Origin: Prinia subflava
Taxonomy: Eukaryota > Chordata > Aves > Passeriformes > Cisticolidae
Assembly: GCF_021018805.1 (NCBI RefSeq)
Contig: NC_086248.1
Coordinates: 60,204,985 to 60,268,984 of the forward strand
Length of the DNA stretch: 64,000 nucleotides
Reading direction: 5' to 3'
Shown in pieces: positions 23,492-36,787 of the stretch. The stretch's first letter is position 1. Every line of letters begins with the position of its first letter. The position numbers and the translations under genes were made by a program. The notes under the pieces were generated by a model, which was not told the origin of the DNA, made no database searches, and was given only the letters and a program-made list of their open reading frames with translations.

Positions 23492-26257
23492 CTTCCAAAT
23501 TTACTTTAAATTTCTCATTTGTAGAAATGTGAATTTAAAATGTGTTCTCTGAAGCATTTTTTTTGTTTAGCAGAAACATAAAAGTTTTGTCATCTTAGAA
23601 TGAAACAAAACCAGCCTCTGCTCACTCATTCAGACTAACACCTTTCGACACATAAGATACATTGAAACTACTGCACTCCAGTGTTAAAACTCGTGCAAAT
23701 TTATTTTTGAAAATGAGAATTGTTCTGTTTCTTAGCAAAGTGGTTTTGCTGCTACATGATTTGCTGCACTGGTTTGATAGACAGTTCATCATCATAGCTT
23801 CAGCATTTGTAAAATGACACCTCACAAATACAGTGAAAATATGGGGAAAACAGCCATTTCTGTGCATAGAGTGACAGCAATTCCCATTCCTAACAGTGTC
23901 TGTTGAGTGCCCAGATATAAATGTCACCTGAGCACGGTGCTCCTAAGAAGTGTCTGCAAAATCATAAAAGGTATTCTGCAAAGCTCCATCTCTTTGGCCT
24001 GACTGCAAGAATCTTGGAGTAGATGATTGAAGAGAGAGTGGCTAGAGGCAAGCATTGAAACCAATTGTTCTGCTGTGTCAGAACAAGGGCAGAAGGGATG
24101 ACACGTTCAAAGGGTCCATTTTGAATATCTTAAAATTTCAACAACAGAGGGTAACAATCCAAGTTTTTCTAGCTTTCAAAAGCAGTGATATTTATCCACG
24201 TCAATTTAAAAAAATTTAAAAGGATGCATTTATTCCTCAACCCACTAAGGACTTGCCCTCCTTCATCATCTTTATCCTGTTCTGCAGGCCAAAGGCTTTG
24301 CATGAAAACATTTAAGTTTGTTCTATTTTGACAAATCTGTGGCTGTGGCAAATCCACTAAGCACCAGAGACAGCCACAGGTTCTTCTTACTCTGCTCATG
24401 TGTGAAACACTTAACTAGATCTCTCTGCTCACTTCAGAGGGTGTGGGGCAAAGCAGAAAGCTGCTGTGCCCAGACCCACATTATCAGAACAAGAGAACAA
24501 CCTGAAGTTTGTTTCAATGTTGTCAGTCAGAGATGGGGGCAATTCTAAACTAAATGAGAACTTGCCAGCCATAACTAAGCCAGGGGAATGAGCTTAAAAA
24601 GAGACATTTAAATGGCAGAGCTGTCAACCTTCCTGGCACATCAGTGTCTTTCAGTTTCCATGCAGTACTTTTGCCTCTCCATGAAAGTCATGCTTATTCA
24701 CCTTTCTCCAGTTTAGAAAAGATCAAGTGTCCACAGGTGTACCCCAAGAGCTGTGATCTACTCATTCCTTCATTTCTACAAGTTATCTCTAACCTCAAAT
24801 TTGGCTCAAACAGCTGTCACTTCAGAGAAATGTGTGAAAGGAACCAGACTGTGTCTCCAACTACAGTCTACAGAGTATAGCAAATACCACTGCAGAACTC
24901 ATCTTCCTACTCTGACAAGTGTAGTTAATGAAGTGCAGGCCAAAATCTTGCAGTAAGTTGCTTTATACATATCCTGTACTACTTAGTTTCAAAACAGAGA
25001 TTTTCCTTGCAGGGAAAACTTCCACTTGGGAATGTGTTGCCAGTCAGCCTAGCAACATGCCCCTCAATCTGGAGCATGTGTGGTCTCCAAAGGCAGCACT
25101 TTGGGACTGTCTGTCAAAACAGCAGCATCCCATTCAAGAGACAAAGTGTTAAAGTAATCTCATGTCTTTCACAGAGTTATGTTCAAGCTAGGACTTCTCT
25201 TTTAATGAAGCTTGCTGATCAAGGTTATCAAGTCAGGCAGTCAATAGCACTGAACCCTTTTATCAGCTCTTCTTGGTAATTATAAATTATTCGCCATTAG
25301 ACAGTATGCTAATTCTTAGACTCCTACAAAGAGCTTAATCAATTGAGTGCATTTTATTATTTTCTAGTCTAAACACCATGGACTCATCATATAAAGTATC
25401 CAATAACACTTAATTATTCTAGATAGTTAAACTGATGCTAAACCAATCAGAAATTATATTTGAATTTATTAGTCTTCCTGCATTATTTAGCCAGCACTAT
25501 GGAACAACAGAAACAAAATACACCCAAGAGGTGAAGTGCAAACTGAGCAACAAATGAGACTCTGAAGTTAGTGTATAGAAAAATGAAGAAAAATGTGTGA
25601 TTAACTTTCAGAAAGGAGAGGGCAGGAAAAGTAAAACAGGCAGATCTGTACTATGCATTCTCCTCTGGGTCATATTTTTGCTAATTTAGACCTGCACAGG
25701 CATGTTAACCCTGAGAGACATTTCTCTATCTGAGGCTGGCTTCCTCACATCAAAGGCTTTCTAGTTATTGTCTTGTAGTTTTAGGAACAGATCCAACAAA
25801 GGTGCCTAACACCTATCCAAGGGCAGGCTTTTGAAGTCAGACCTCTGATTCTGAAAATGCTGTCCAATTTTCACCTAACTCTTGCCCCATCTCTCCTCTC
25901 CTCCCCTGTCTTCCTAGGCTTTGCAAATGACCTAAAAAGCCTTTTCTGCTGAGAGTGTCTGCTACAAAAATAATTGTTAGTCCAGGTGGCTGCCTCCTAC
26001 CTAAGCGTTTTCTTACAGATGCAGTAATCTGCCATTTTAGTTACCTACGCTTTGTCTGGCTGGCACAAAGCATTTGTGTAGCTCCTCACTGGAGTCCCAC
26101 GTGCAAGCAGACGATAGGTGTTATTGTGAACCACAAGAGAAAATGTTTTCCACAACCCTGTCTTTCCCATGAAACCCTGGCAGCGTGATAAAAAAGCATC
26201 ATGTTGAATTCCTTCTGGAGTCCTTATTATCTTCCTGCCAAAAGCCTGCTCAGTCTT

Positions 26258-26298
26258 TAAAAAGAAGAAAAAAAGGAAAAAAAAAAAAAAAAAGAAGC
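26258..26298. repeat. A-rich low-complexity tract
   Basis: A/G-rich run including 17 consecutive A at 26277-26293. No recognisable retroposed sequence precedes it. Confidence 0.85.
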
Positions 26299-27607
26299 AA
26301 GCCCACAAACCTCCATAGGTCCAAAAAAAGAATATTTGTTTAACTAGTGGTTAATAGCAGTGTGTAATGCTTCACCTTTCCCTTTTTGCCTGCATTAGCA
26401 CAGCCTCTGAATCAGGAAGCCTTTTGGCATAAGATACGGCCTTAAAAAAGAATCTCCCACACAGGAAAAGACTCATTCTGGGCGACCAGAGCTGGCTGCC
26501 CCTCTGGGAAAGCATACCCTTTAATTTAAACTGAGGCTACTTTTAGCTTCTGTATGTGTAATTTAAGACTGCATTTGCTTTTAAGTGAGTTGCAACATGT
26601 TCTTTTAACTGGGTAATGGATCAGGCTGCAGACTCTTCCACTGCTGAGATGTGGCTCTAAATAAAACTGAAAGAACTGCCCTATGGGGTCAGACCAGAAT
26701 TTCGTTTAACTTAATATCCTGTCTCCAACACCTGCCAGTAGCTGCCTGGTGAAAAAATATAAAAGCCACAGCAGAAAGAACTGAGTGATTCTCTCCTCTG
26801 TGAATTGTCCCAGCTCCTGGCAATCAGCAGCTTAAAAGCACTGCTGAAATTAACTAACAAAGTCGACACTGACACACAGATTTCAGATCCAAAGACCTTT
26901 TCCGAAGTTGTTCACACGTATGCCATTTTTCAAGTAGCAAACAAACCCTTCCGTCATCATCACTGACTTGTGAGAAGGTGGAGTGAAAGTAGAATGGTGC
27001 TGATAATCCCATCATCAACATCCAGCAGAGACTGTCTTGTATATATGTATGTATAGAAGGAGATGAAAGTTGGAAAAGCAGGACAGCTAAATCTAATGTT
27101 TGGACATTGAGGGAGTATACTCATAATTCACTAAAAATACCTATAAAATATATAGCAGCTTCTTTTATTATTACATGTTATTTGAATCTCTGTAGTTTTC
27201 AATATTCAGTAGTTTTGTAGTCATTTTTCTTACAATCAATGCATTTGACCCTCTTATTTCTTGCTATTTTGAATGCATGCATGCACATTTATGCCACAAG
27301 AATTTCTTACTCATTCTATTTAAATATGGACTGAAGATACCGAAAGATACTTTTGCAATACACACATGAGGTCCCAGATTTGCTTAGAAATTCCTGTCTA
27401 AAGCCACTTTCATCTGCTCTCTCTGCTACTAAAGTGTAAACAGCACTGTACGAATCAATCCTGCACACCCCTGTCACAGCACTGGCTGAACAATCTTTGT
27501 TGTCCACAGCTCCTTAGAGAGGAGTTTCTCCACTGTCTGCACTGACACACACAACGCAGGCAACCCAGGGCTCCCCACACAGACATCAATGCATTGTAGT
27601 GCCACTG

Positions 27608-27700
27608 TTATTTTTATTTACTTACAGAATGTGAAGCTTGATACAATACTAAACAAAACAGACACGGTCCTGCCCCAAGAAGCTTCTGTGCTTTCAGGTC
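27608..27700 (+). repeat. Possible remnant of an old amniote interspersed repeat
   Basis: The sequence aacaaaacagacacggtcc at about 27651-27669 is followed by tgccccaagaagcttctgtg. It resembles a motif (gacagtccctgccccaaagagctta) that I remember as recurrent in reptile and other amniote genomes, with a T/A-rich stretch upstream. The class of the element is uncertain and the match is short and diverged. A chance resemblance is possible. Confidence 0.3.
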
Positions 27701-30355
27701 TACCCACTCCTGTGCCACAAAACAACTTAAGCCTCTAGAGCTCCCTTGAACTTTCAGTTTCTTCTTGAGAAGGTGACAAGTTCATCCAGAAATGCCTGTA
27801 CCAATTTGACACAGTACTACCTACAACTGTCTGTCACTGTCCTTTTGCTGGCACGGGCTGATGCAACACTTCACACTGAGTTCAGCACAAAAGTCAGGGG
27901 TAAAACCTACCCTGGAAAACTGACCAAGCACAGCTGGGGAAAGGTAAGAGACAGGCCTGAGATAGGTTATTTAGTTCAACTAGTTTCCACAAAAATATGT
28001 GAAAAAGGATTGACATTAAGCTTGGGAGAAGATGTACACTACCTTTTCCAAAATCAACCTGATTTGAGTCTTAGATCATTGTAGTTTTCAGCAAATGGAT
28101 TCCACACAGGCCACAAAAAAAAAGAAAAAAAACCCCAAAACCTTCAAAAGTTAAGGTGACTTTTAGGAGAGAACTGAGGATTGTTCCTGGTTGCTAAGGA
28201 GTAGTACAAATTAGGAGGACCTTAAGCTGGAGCAGATGTCGGGCAGATGTCAGCTGAAAGAGAAACATGTCTCTATGCCCCCTCCACATGGTGGTGTACA
28301 CAAGGAAGGGAAGCTAGCAGCGGGGATCAGATCCAAACTATCTGAGTGCCCAAACATCTCCCTCTCCGTCTGCCTTTGAAATGAGGCACAGGGACTCAGA
28401 AATAATCTCCAGCATAACTCTGGGAAAACGTGTGCTGTGGATGTCACGAAAGGAAGGTGTGAATCAAGAGCGGAGGGTGAGGAAGATGAAGTTCTCTTTT
28501 TATCCCCCATAAATCTGCACCTGCCAGGGGGATTCGATCTGCAGACACAGCACAGGTGAAGGAGCAAGCAGGTTGTAAAGCATACATCACAAAATGAATG
28601 CATTGCATAGTACATAAGTTTCAACACTTAGCACATGAACATTTCCACCTTTCAAGCAAGTAGTTAAACATAGAAAGAATTATAGCTCTTCTTTGGAAAT
28701 TATCTGGCTATAGGAAATTAAAAGTAGTATCAGATTTTAGAGTTTGGAAAGGAGAAGTTAAGGGACAGACACCAGATAAATATTGAAGTCTGTGTCTTGG
28801 TGAATAAAAGGTTGCTATACAGCAGCTCATACCTCCTCTCCTAATAATAAGTTTTCTTTTGTAGGTGTGCACTCTGTAGCCATGAAAAACATCAGAATGG
28901 GGAGTAGTTTTTTGAATCATGACAGTGAACACAAGGGAGTGTGTGCCTCATAACTGGTCAGTTAGATTTTATTAACATAATGTGGATAACCTTCGAGGAT
29001 AAGGTCATGAAGGCCCCTAAAGACATCCATCTTCAGAGGCTGCTGCTAATCTTTCTGAAGCTGCAAGACATTATTTAGGCATGGCTATGCTGGACAGATA
29101 AAGGGCTTTTTAAAGTTTTGGTTCATGCATTAGGACGATCCAAGCATCAAGAATACACCCTCAATGACAGTTTTTTCTCTTACATCAAATTCTTGTTGGG
29201 TATGAAATATCAGATAGAATACTATAGACAGCAAGGGCATACATACTATTGATAAGTCTGGAGTGAATTTCATTTCCAAGTAATAAAGATAAAATTAAGA
29301 TTTTTGCATTTTGTTGTTTCTTGGAAGTCTGTTGTTTCTTAGCAGCAGTGATACCTTGGACACCAACTCCTCCCTTATTCACACAGAATAATGTGAACAT
29401 TGCTCCCCTGTGCCTATGGCAATATAGCCCCCTGTGCATTAAGGAGAGAGACCCATCACTGAAAATATGAAAATGGAGTTTATTCTCCAGCAGTGAGGAA
29501 AAAAGTGCCACTCAGTGACACAACATCCCCCTGTCCATCATACAATTAGACAGTTGCTCAGTCTGGGTTTAGCCCTCCATGTAGCTTACATTACGAACAA
29601 AACATGCATGCATCTTTTATGCTCACCATCTCCTGGATGCTGGATAGTCATAAAAACCCAATCTAAGTGAGGGAGAAACAACAATGAATGCAAAGCATCA
29701 TATTACATAACTCTTGTCTCTTTATCCCATGTTTATGCTAGCAAGGTATGACTGCTTTTTACATACAGTTGCAAGGGTTTTTCTGGTTACTCATGCTTTG
29801 GAGAATGCTGCTTTAGGCATTCAATAGCAATTATACTTGGTGAAAAGAACATACAATACAAATTAGAGCAATATAGATTTTCGCCCCTGTTACTTTAATG
29901 TTTAGTTACCCTGTTAGATTTAAACTGAGTACATAATGTTTAAGAAATTACTTTCACTAAAACCCATTAACTGACAATTAGAAATAGCATTTTAATCCAA
30001 AGGAGTGCAGCAAAACATTACTGCAATTAATAGGTATGTTGGAGAAGTGAAAAATCCACTCTAAACCAAAGCGTGTCCAAGGTGGCAGGTTGTTTATATC
30101 CAGTACTTAAAAGCATCATGAAAACTGAGGACAAGAACCTTAGCCAGAGAAAGCAATGAAGTCACTGCCATTTACAATCAGTGAGGACTTGGCCCTGTGA
30201 CTGAAGCCCATCTTTCATTGCTTTGGCAAAACTCACCTCTTGCTGGTGACCAGGCAAAGGATGAGGAAGAGGTTTCGAGCACAGGATTTATGCAGCCAAG
30301 TGCCAGCTGAGTGAGGAGCAGGAGTCTCTGGCCCACAGCTTAGGCTTATGGTTAC
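27701..30355. other. Unique DNA, no gene seen
   Basis: Nothing is recognised beyond an A-rich patch near 28116-28140. Open frames at 27746-28084 (plus) and 28250-28627 (minus) show no family motifs. Confidence 0.5.
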
Positions 30356-30769
30356 TCATATTCCTCCTCTTCCAATTGGCATCTCCTCCTGGCAAAGGCA
30401 GCGTCTTTTTCCTCCTGCTCTTTTCTTCCTTGCCTCTAAGTTTGCACAGCAGCAGGAGTAACAGTACCATATGTCCTCTGCAGAGGTTTGACACTTAAAC
30501 CAGGATTTTCTGATGCAGGTGAGTTTGGGCAAACTCCTCTGAGTGGAACCTTGTATCTGCTTGGCTTGTTTATTCTTGGTAGCCTCTTTCTGTTCGGACA
30601 CATCTTTAAGTCTTTTAAAGATGCAATCAGTCAAAAATTCTTTCCTTGTATAACTGTCCCAAATTAACTTTTCTCTAGTAGTGCCCAGAGGACAAGTATT
30701 TCTTTTGCCAGTAGCTGCAGATGATACTTTGTTTGCAAGAACAGAAGTAAATGTTTCTTGCAATCCTAG
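30356..30769 (-). other. Unrecognised protein-like open frame, possible exon or pseudogene piece
   Basis: After an in-frame TAG at 30770-30772, the minus strand stays open for about 135 codons. The first two thirds (about 30480-30769) look like a real soluble protein. A Lys-rich stretch follows REKLIWDSYTRKEFLTDC, then KRLKDVSEQKEATKNKQAKQ has the look of a charged helix, and codons favour purine-any-pyrimidine. The last third turns into Cys/Lys/Arg-rich low-quality sequence, as if an exon had ended. The true exon end is unclear and no strong GT donor is visible. A weak acceptor (cctttagctag) sits just upstream. I cannot name a family, and a chance frame remains possible. Confidence 0.25.
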
Positions 30770-32649
30770 CTAAAGGTCATGTGCTTGACCAGTAGTTTAG
30801 TTTTTTATGATGTGTGAAGAATGAGATGTGTTTCTCTCCTTCATCTCTGTTCTGAATATATGTATTGATTTAACTCCAGGCAGCCACCAAGTACCACACA
30901 ACCACTCTCTCACTTCCCCAGCAGTAGGACTGGGGAGACAATTAGAAGGGTAAAAGGTAGAAAAATTGGGTTGAGATAAAGACAGTTTCGTAGGGAAAGC
31001 AAAGGCCATTCACACAAGCAAAGTAAAATGAGGCATTAATTTCCTACTTCCCATGGGCAGGCAGGTACTCAGCCATCTCCAGGAGGGCAGGGCCCCATCA
31101 CCTGTAATGGTTACTTGGGAAGACAAACACCACCACATCAAATTCCTCCTTCCTCTTACTTTATATTGTGAGCATGATGTAAGATGGTCTGAAATATCCC
31201 TTCTGTCAGTTTGGGTTACCTGTCCTGGCTGTGTCTCTACCCAAGCAGCCAAGCACCCCCAGTCTCCTCACCAGCATGTCAGTATGAAAAGCAGAAAAGG
31301 CCTTGGCTCTGTGTAAGCCCTGCTCAGCAAATTAAAAAAAAAAAAAATTAACTACCCAGCCAAAGCCAGCACATGTCTTCAGAGGTCAGCCCCATTTCTT
31401 ATCTTGCCCAACAGGACCAGGTTTGTCACACCTCGTACCTGTCCCACAACTCTTACCTCCCTGCACACAGCAGCATATACCTGGACAGCAAGGTATTGGT
31501 TGAAGGATTTTAGATTAGCTATACCTACCTGTACAGTTTTTATGAACAGCTTGTAAAGGATGATGAAGATATTTACTCAGAAGAATGGTCCTTACACCCA
31601 CAGGAGGCAGCCCACCTCTGCTAAAAGTTTATCCTTCCTCTAAAAATCAAGTCTCATCCTCTGAACAATTTCACCTTTCTACTGTTAGCCATTTAATTTA
31701 AAGCACAGAACTTTATATAGCAACTAATCTCTGTGTGGCCTGGCAGAGCTAGTTGATTGTCACAGATAATTGGTTGATTTGGACAGCATTCAAGCTAGTG
31801 GCCTTCTATACCCAAGATAATCTCTCTTCAGAATATACTCTGCACTCTTCTAAAGGCAGCATAGAAAGACTATCATCATTAGCAATTTTGCTGAAGAGCA
31901 ATATTTAATAACTGACTAACAGGCCATTACTTGAATTGCCTACCTCTGTCATTTCAGCAGGGCTAAAATAGGAATTCCCTCTCAGTCTTCCAGAACATAA
32001 GAGGTTTGCAATCAACCATTTGTGTAAATCCAGGGGCATGTAGGTAGTCACAGAATTGTCTGCTTTCCAAATAAAGAAAATATTTAATTAGTGTCAGTAA
32101 GCCTCTTGTACAAACAAAAGGTTTTCCCTGGCTGCATCTGCATGCGACAGAACTCCTTTCCGTGCAGACAGACCTGTGCTGACAGCAAATGGCACACGCT
32201 TATCCAGCCTGCAGAACGCGAGGCATACACAGTGGCTGGGGGCAAACAGTGTGTTTGCCTTTATCTACACTCACGCTTTTCTCCAGAACAGAAAATGCAG
32301 AACTTGGTCTCTGTCCAAAGGACTGCTCAAACCATCTTTTTGTTCTGTTATTGAATGGCAGAGAACAGAGAAGGGCTGAGTCCAGAACAAGGGTTCCTGG
32401 TCGCATTTGTACACATCAGTAACAACAGCAGCTGCAGCCTCATTATTCTTGCACTTACTCATTCTGACATCTGGAAATACCTGCTGATGTTTACATGTTT
32501 TGTCAGCATTTCACTTAAAGTTGCAGCTTTATCAAGGGCAACAATTACAAAGACTTGCTTTGTACAGTATGGGAATAAAAAACAACTGTGGCAACTATTG
32601 GTATGAAGAATGCAGTTTTCTAGCTCTGGAACACATCTTCAGCAACTAT
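30770..32649. other. Unique DNA, no gene seen
   Basis: No gene or repeat recognised. A short A-run lies near 31333. Several overlapping open frames at 32091-32606 are read in different frames over the same bases and have no family resemblance. Confidence 0.5.
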
Positions 32650-32709
32650 AAATCACAGAATTTCTGGGGTTGGAAGGGATGTCTGGAGATCATCTATTCC
32701 AACCCCCCA
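32650..32709 (-). mobile_element. CR1 3'-end fragment
   Basis: The plus strand reads aatcacagaatttctggggt, then tggaagggatgtctggagat, then catctattccaacccccc. This is the complement of the well-known CR1 3' terminus, which ends in ATTCTRTG-type octamers; the TTCTGTGATT end lies at about 32650 on the minus strand. Only about 60 bp remain. CR1 copies are normally 5'-truncated, so a very short tail-only insertion is typical. Confidence 0.85.
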
Positions 32710-35700
32710 AATCCATAAATCTCCAATGAACTACTTTATATTACATAACATGAAGCTCTGAAGTTCCACTCTAGGGTCATTTAGATAATTTTTTTTCAGT
32801 TTTGAAAGAAAATTTTACTGACATCTCTTATTTTTATTGATATTATCTTGGTAATTTTATTGAGACCTGTTAAAAGGGAGAGTGAAGCAGCACCAGTCCT
32901 AACAGACCTTTCATGTTGTCTCTATAACTGCAAAATGTGGTGGTGCATGATACACCATAGCTAAGGAGCATGCAGGGGTTCAAATTATGTATTCCTTCAA
33001 AAATGCAGATGATCTCCCATACTTTGGATTTTGGGAACAACCAGGCAAATCTGCTTCCAGACTGCAAGCCATGTCTGAGGTCAGCAAATAAGGACACAAG
33101 AAGCGAAAACAGTTACTGCTTACATTCCCTCCAAGACTCCAACCATTTAACATTTTCTGGGTTCTTAGCAGCCAAGGATCCTTAATCCTCAACTCCGAAT
33201 CAGTGCAGACATTAACATGCAGTAAGTAAAATTCACTTGGTTTGGTAAGTGTGTTAAGTGTGCTGTGTTCTTTTGGAACCATTCTCACCAATTATAGAAA
33301 CAAGAATTTTGAATGCCCCAGCTATGTGAGGCATATCACGGACATACAAGTCAATAGTCCCTGACTTAATCTTTTCCATGTATCTAGTTAATTGTTTTCA
33401 AAGAACAACACTGCCTCCATCTTGTGCCCTATTCTCATGATGTATACCAAAGGGACAATAAAAACACATATTCAAAGTGCTCAGCAAAACAGGTTTCTTA
33501 AGAAGGTGTTTTAATCACTGCAAATTTTTACAGACCCAAAGGCACTACCTGACATTCAGCCAAATTGCAGTTAACTATTAAGCCATTCTTCAGCTTTAGC
33601 GAGCTCATTTCAAACCGAGTTAAATAAGAAGTGACTGACAATAATACTTACTCTCACAGCATCAGTACTACTGCTCTTGTGCTGCATGAGGAAAGGTCTG
33701 GCACAGCTCCTGCTGGCATCATGCATCCACCTGCAGCTTCCCTGACACAGATGGCTGACACAAAACTTCTCAAAAACACAGGCAATGCCAACCGGACCAA
33801 AACTAGGCTGCTCCCAAAATGAGAGGTACTTTATAGGTAACCAAGTACTAAGCAGAACAGAGGGGAGGGATTAAGTCTTGGTCTTCTATGTGTCCTGTGA
33901 CTACATTACCTCGGACGACGAGACTAGTTTCTTGAAATTTTTGAAAGTTTAAGAGTTTCAACTGCTAAATCAAAAATAGCCTCAGCTCAGATCCCTGACA
34001 ATACTGTCCTTCTGACTGTCTCCTAAAATGTGAAAAGTTCAGATTCATGTCTGTTCAGAAGGCGGGAGCAAACAGGCACTCCATCTGCAAAGGGATGGAA
34101 ATAGGAGAAACACAGACCTCTGTAGCCTGGAGAAAGTGTCAGCTGAAAGAGAAATAGCCCAGACCTGAGGAGATGTGTGCAGTAAATGAGAACAGAGTTC
34201 TCAAGCAAGTTTCCTGCTAGAGTAGCAGAGACACAACTGAAGAAATACGAAAGGCTATGACTGGCAGCGCTAACAGAGGACTTGATTGCTGGTAAGAGCT
34301 GGTCTTTTATGGTCTATCTGCAGCAAGTCAAACAAAAATCTATATGAATTCAGCTTGTGTGATTATGAAGGTCAGCCCTCAGAGGGTACAAAGTGCTAAT
34401 TAAATGTAAGTAACAACTTAGTAGTAACAGGAATAGATGCCCTGATTTTTTGAGTTGTCTATGCATCAAGAAAAATAACAGGGCATTCCAAATATACCCC
34501 ATCCATGCCCACCTGTCCTAAAAAGCGCCTAGTTGTTTTTTAAAGTAGCTCTTCATCACCAGTTTCCTTAGAACATGAACTCATCAGCTTGCCCTGGGCT
34601 TCTCCAGTAGTTACCATTTTTCTCACATTTTTTTTATCACTACAGTTACATTTGTTAGTGTTTAGTCAAAGACTGTATGTGTAGACCATAAACATAGTGC
34701 ACCAACAAGCAAGGCTCTTAAAATGCCACATTCATGTTCAAATAGGAACATGCTGAAAAGATTTCTATAATGTCTTAAATAGATAGCATGAATAATATCA
34801 AATAGATATCTTAAATCTCATTAAAAATGACAGTTCACTCTAATTTCCAAGATCAAAACCACATTCTGAAGCAGAACCACTGAGGAAACAAAGGGGTTTA
34901 ACCAGGAGAGTACTAAAACCCATCCAGAGGTATAACAGTTAAGATATTCTGCGGGGCATAATGGCAGTGGCAGCTGGACAGGAGTCTGGCCTTAAGCCAT
35001 GAGCTGGCAGCGCAAGCAGCCTGCTTGTTGGTGGGAACCTTCTCTTTTTCATGTCACCTCCCAGAAATTTCTAACAGGCTTAAAAGGCACATATAATTGC
35101 AGGGTCTGAATTTCTTGTTTCCTTTCCAGCCACTTAATTCCCAGCTACTCTCTTCTCCTTTTGCCTCTTAGGGTCTCTTTCCGAGCTCTTCTTTTATCAG
35201 TGTGCACACATAAAAATGTTTGTACCAATCCACCCCTTCAGAACAAATGTTCCTCTGCAGCCAGGACGAGCCCTCCTTCTCCAGGTGTCAGCAGTTCCTT
35301 TTCTGGGATGTGGAGAGGAACTGACAGGAGAGGAGCATATATGAGGAAGGAGCGTAGCTGTGAAGTTACAAGTTCACCAATCACCACACACCACAGATGT
35401 CAGAACACATCTCCCTCTACTTTCTCTGCTCTGCCAAAAATAAAGGCTAGGGGCAGAACTCTGGTCTTCAATCCATTTGATTACCCTCTGCTGTGACTCA
35501 AGGACAAATGTTTGCCTTTAAAGCAGCAAGAAAAAAATTTACAAAGGGAGAAAGTTTATATACCTGTAAAATAACTTTAGCACAAGCAGGCAGATAAAGC
35601 TGGTTGTCACTTGAAAGTTTCAAACTGTCTGAAACTGACACGTTCTGAAGTTTGTTTTCATTCCAAATTCCAGATGGAAAACATTACAAGAAAAAGAACA

Positions 35701-36691
35701 ACGATTATTTCAAGTTGTGATCATTAAATCACAACCATTCAATTTTTTTAACATTAAAATATCATGTCCTGATTTTGATCCTTTTGATTTCACATTATGG
35801 AAACATAACAGGAAGCTGTGATATTAAAGGTGGCTTGCTCCATTATAAATGATACATCAATTTAAATCAGATAAATTTCACAAGCCGATTTAGTGGTTGG
35901 GTCCAGTTAAGATCACTATCTGCTCCTTGGACCTTAGATGTTCTTTCATGACAAAAAGGTAATTAACATTTTTCACATTAAAAATTTGGATTTTGTTAAA
36001 ACAGGCTTTCCAACAACAACAAAACTTATTTGGGAAACTATGACTATTTGAACACTCTCAATAGTGTTTTAATCCTGGTGTTGTTATCCTCTAGAGGCAT
36101 GACTGAAAGCCCCGGTGAACCAAGGGGTAGAGGGGGTGCTGGTCACGTCGTGACAGCATGGTTACCAAGGGTGCACAACCCTGCTGAAAACCAGGTCATT
36201 CCAGTGATTAAACTCATTTACAATGGTTCGAACACAAGAGTGGTTCTGAAAGGATCACAGCAATATTGACTGGAAAGTCAATGAGATGCTGGGGAAATTA
36301 ACGTTGCACACTTGATAGACTTAGAAATGCCATTAGCTGGAAACTCAGCTAATCCTCCAGAATGGGGGCATGGAGACAGCATGAATTAAGAGCAAAAGAG
36401 GGCTTCCAACAAGGTGGGTGAATAACTCCAGCTGCCACTTGTGGCACTGAAGCAGTCAGGCCATCAGTCCAAGATTTGCAGTATGATTTCTGTGGGTGGA
36501 AAAAAACATACAACTGGAGCACTCACTGTTTAAAAAGAAATGATTGGAAGAGCCATTGATTGGTCTCAGGTTTATTTGGCAGTGCTGTTCTTTTCTCCAG
36601 TCTGCTTCTATACATCATGGCAGATGTGTACCTAAAAAACAAATCCTAACAAAAACAAGCTTAGTAATACAGAAGTTGACCCCACTTATAT
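32710..36691. other. Unique DNA, no gene seen
   Basis: No supported gene or mobile element. A short CpG-bearing perfect inverted repeat (gtcacg-t-cgtgac) lies at 36142-36154. Confidence 0.5.
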
Positions 36692-36787
36692 GTTTCTTTT
36701 CTTTTATTTTTCTTTCTTCTGTCTTCATTTTTCTCTTCCTTTTTCTTTCTTTCTTTTTTTTTTTTTTTATTTCCCCATCCTCTTCCT
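36692..36787 (+). repeat. Polypyrimidine tract with T-run
   Basis: About 95 bases of almost pure T/C (TTTC and CTTT words), including a run of T at about 36754-36768 and ending in ttccccatcctcttcctgca. It is low complexity. The minus strand is polypurine. Confidence 0.85.

Larger units (their letters stand above)
22401..27607. other. Unique DNA, no gene seen
   Basis: No gene or large repeat recognised. Small structures inside it are listed separately (palindrome at 23464-23491, A-run at 26258-26298). Confidence 0.45.

Noticed and set aside
28525..28545. tRNA B-box-like word (ggattcgatc)
   Set aside because: There is no A-box at the right distance, and no cloverleaf can be drawn around it.
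36222..36236. tRNA B-box-like word (ggttcgaac)
   Set aside because: No acceptor stem or A-box upstream, so an isolated word only.
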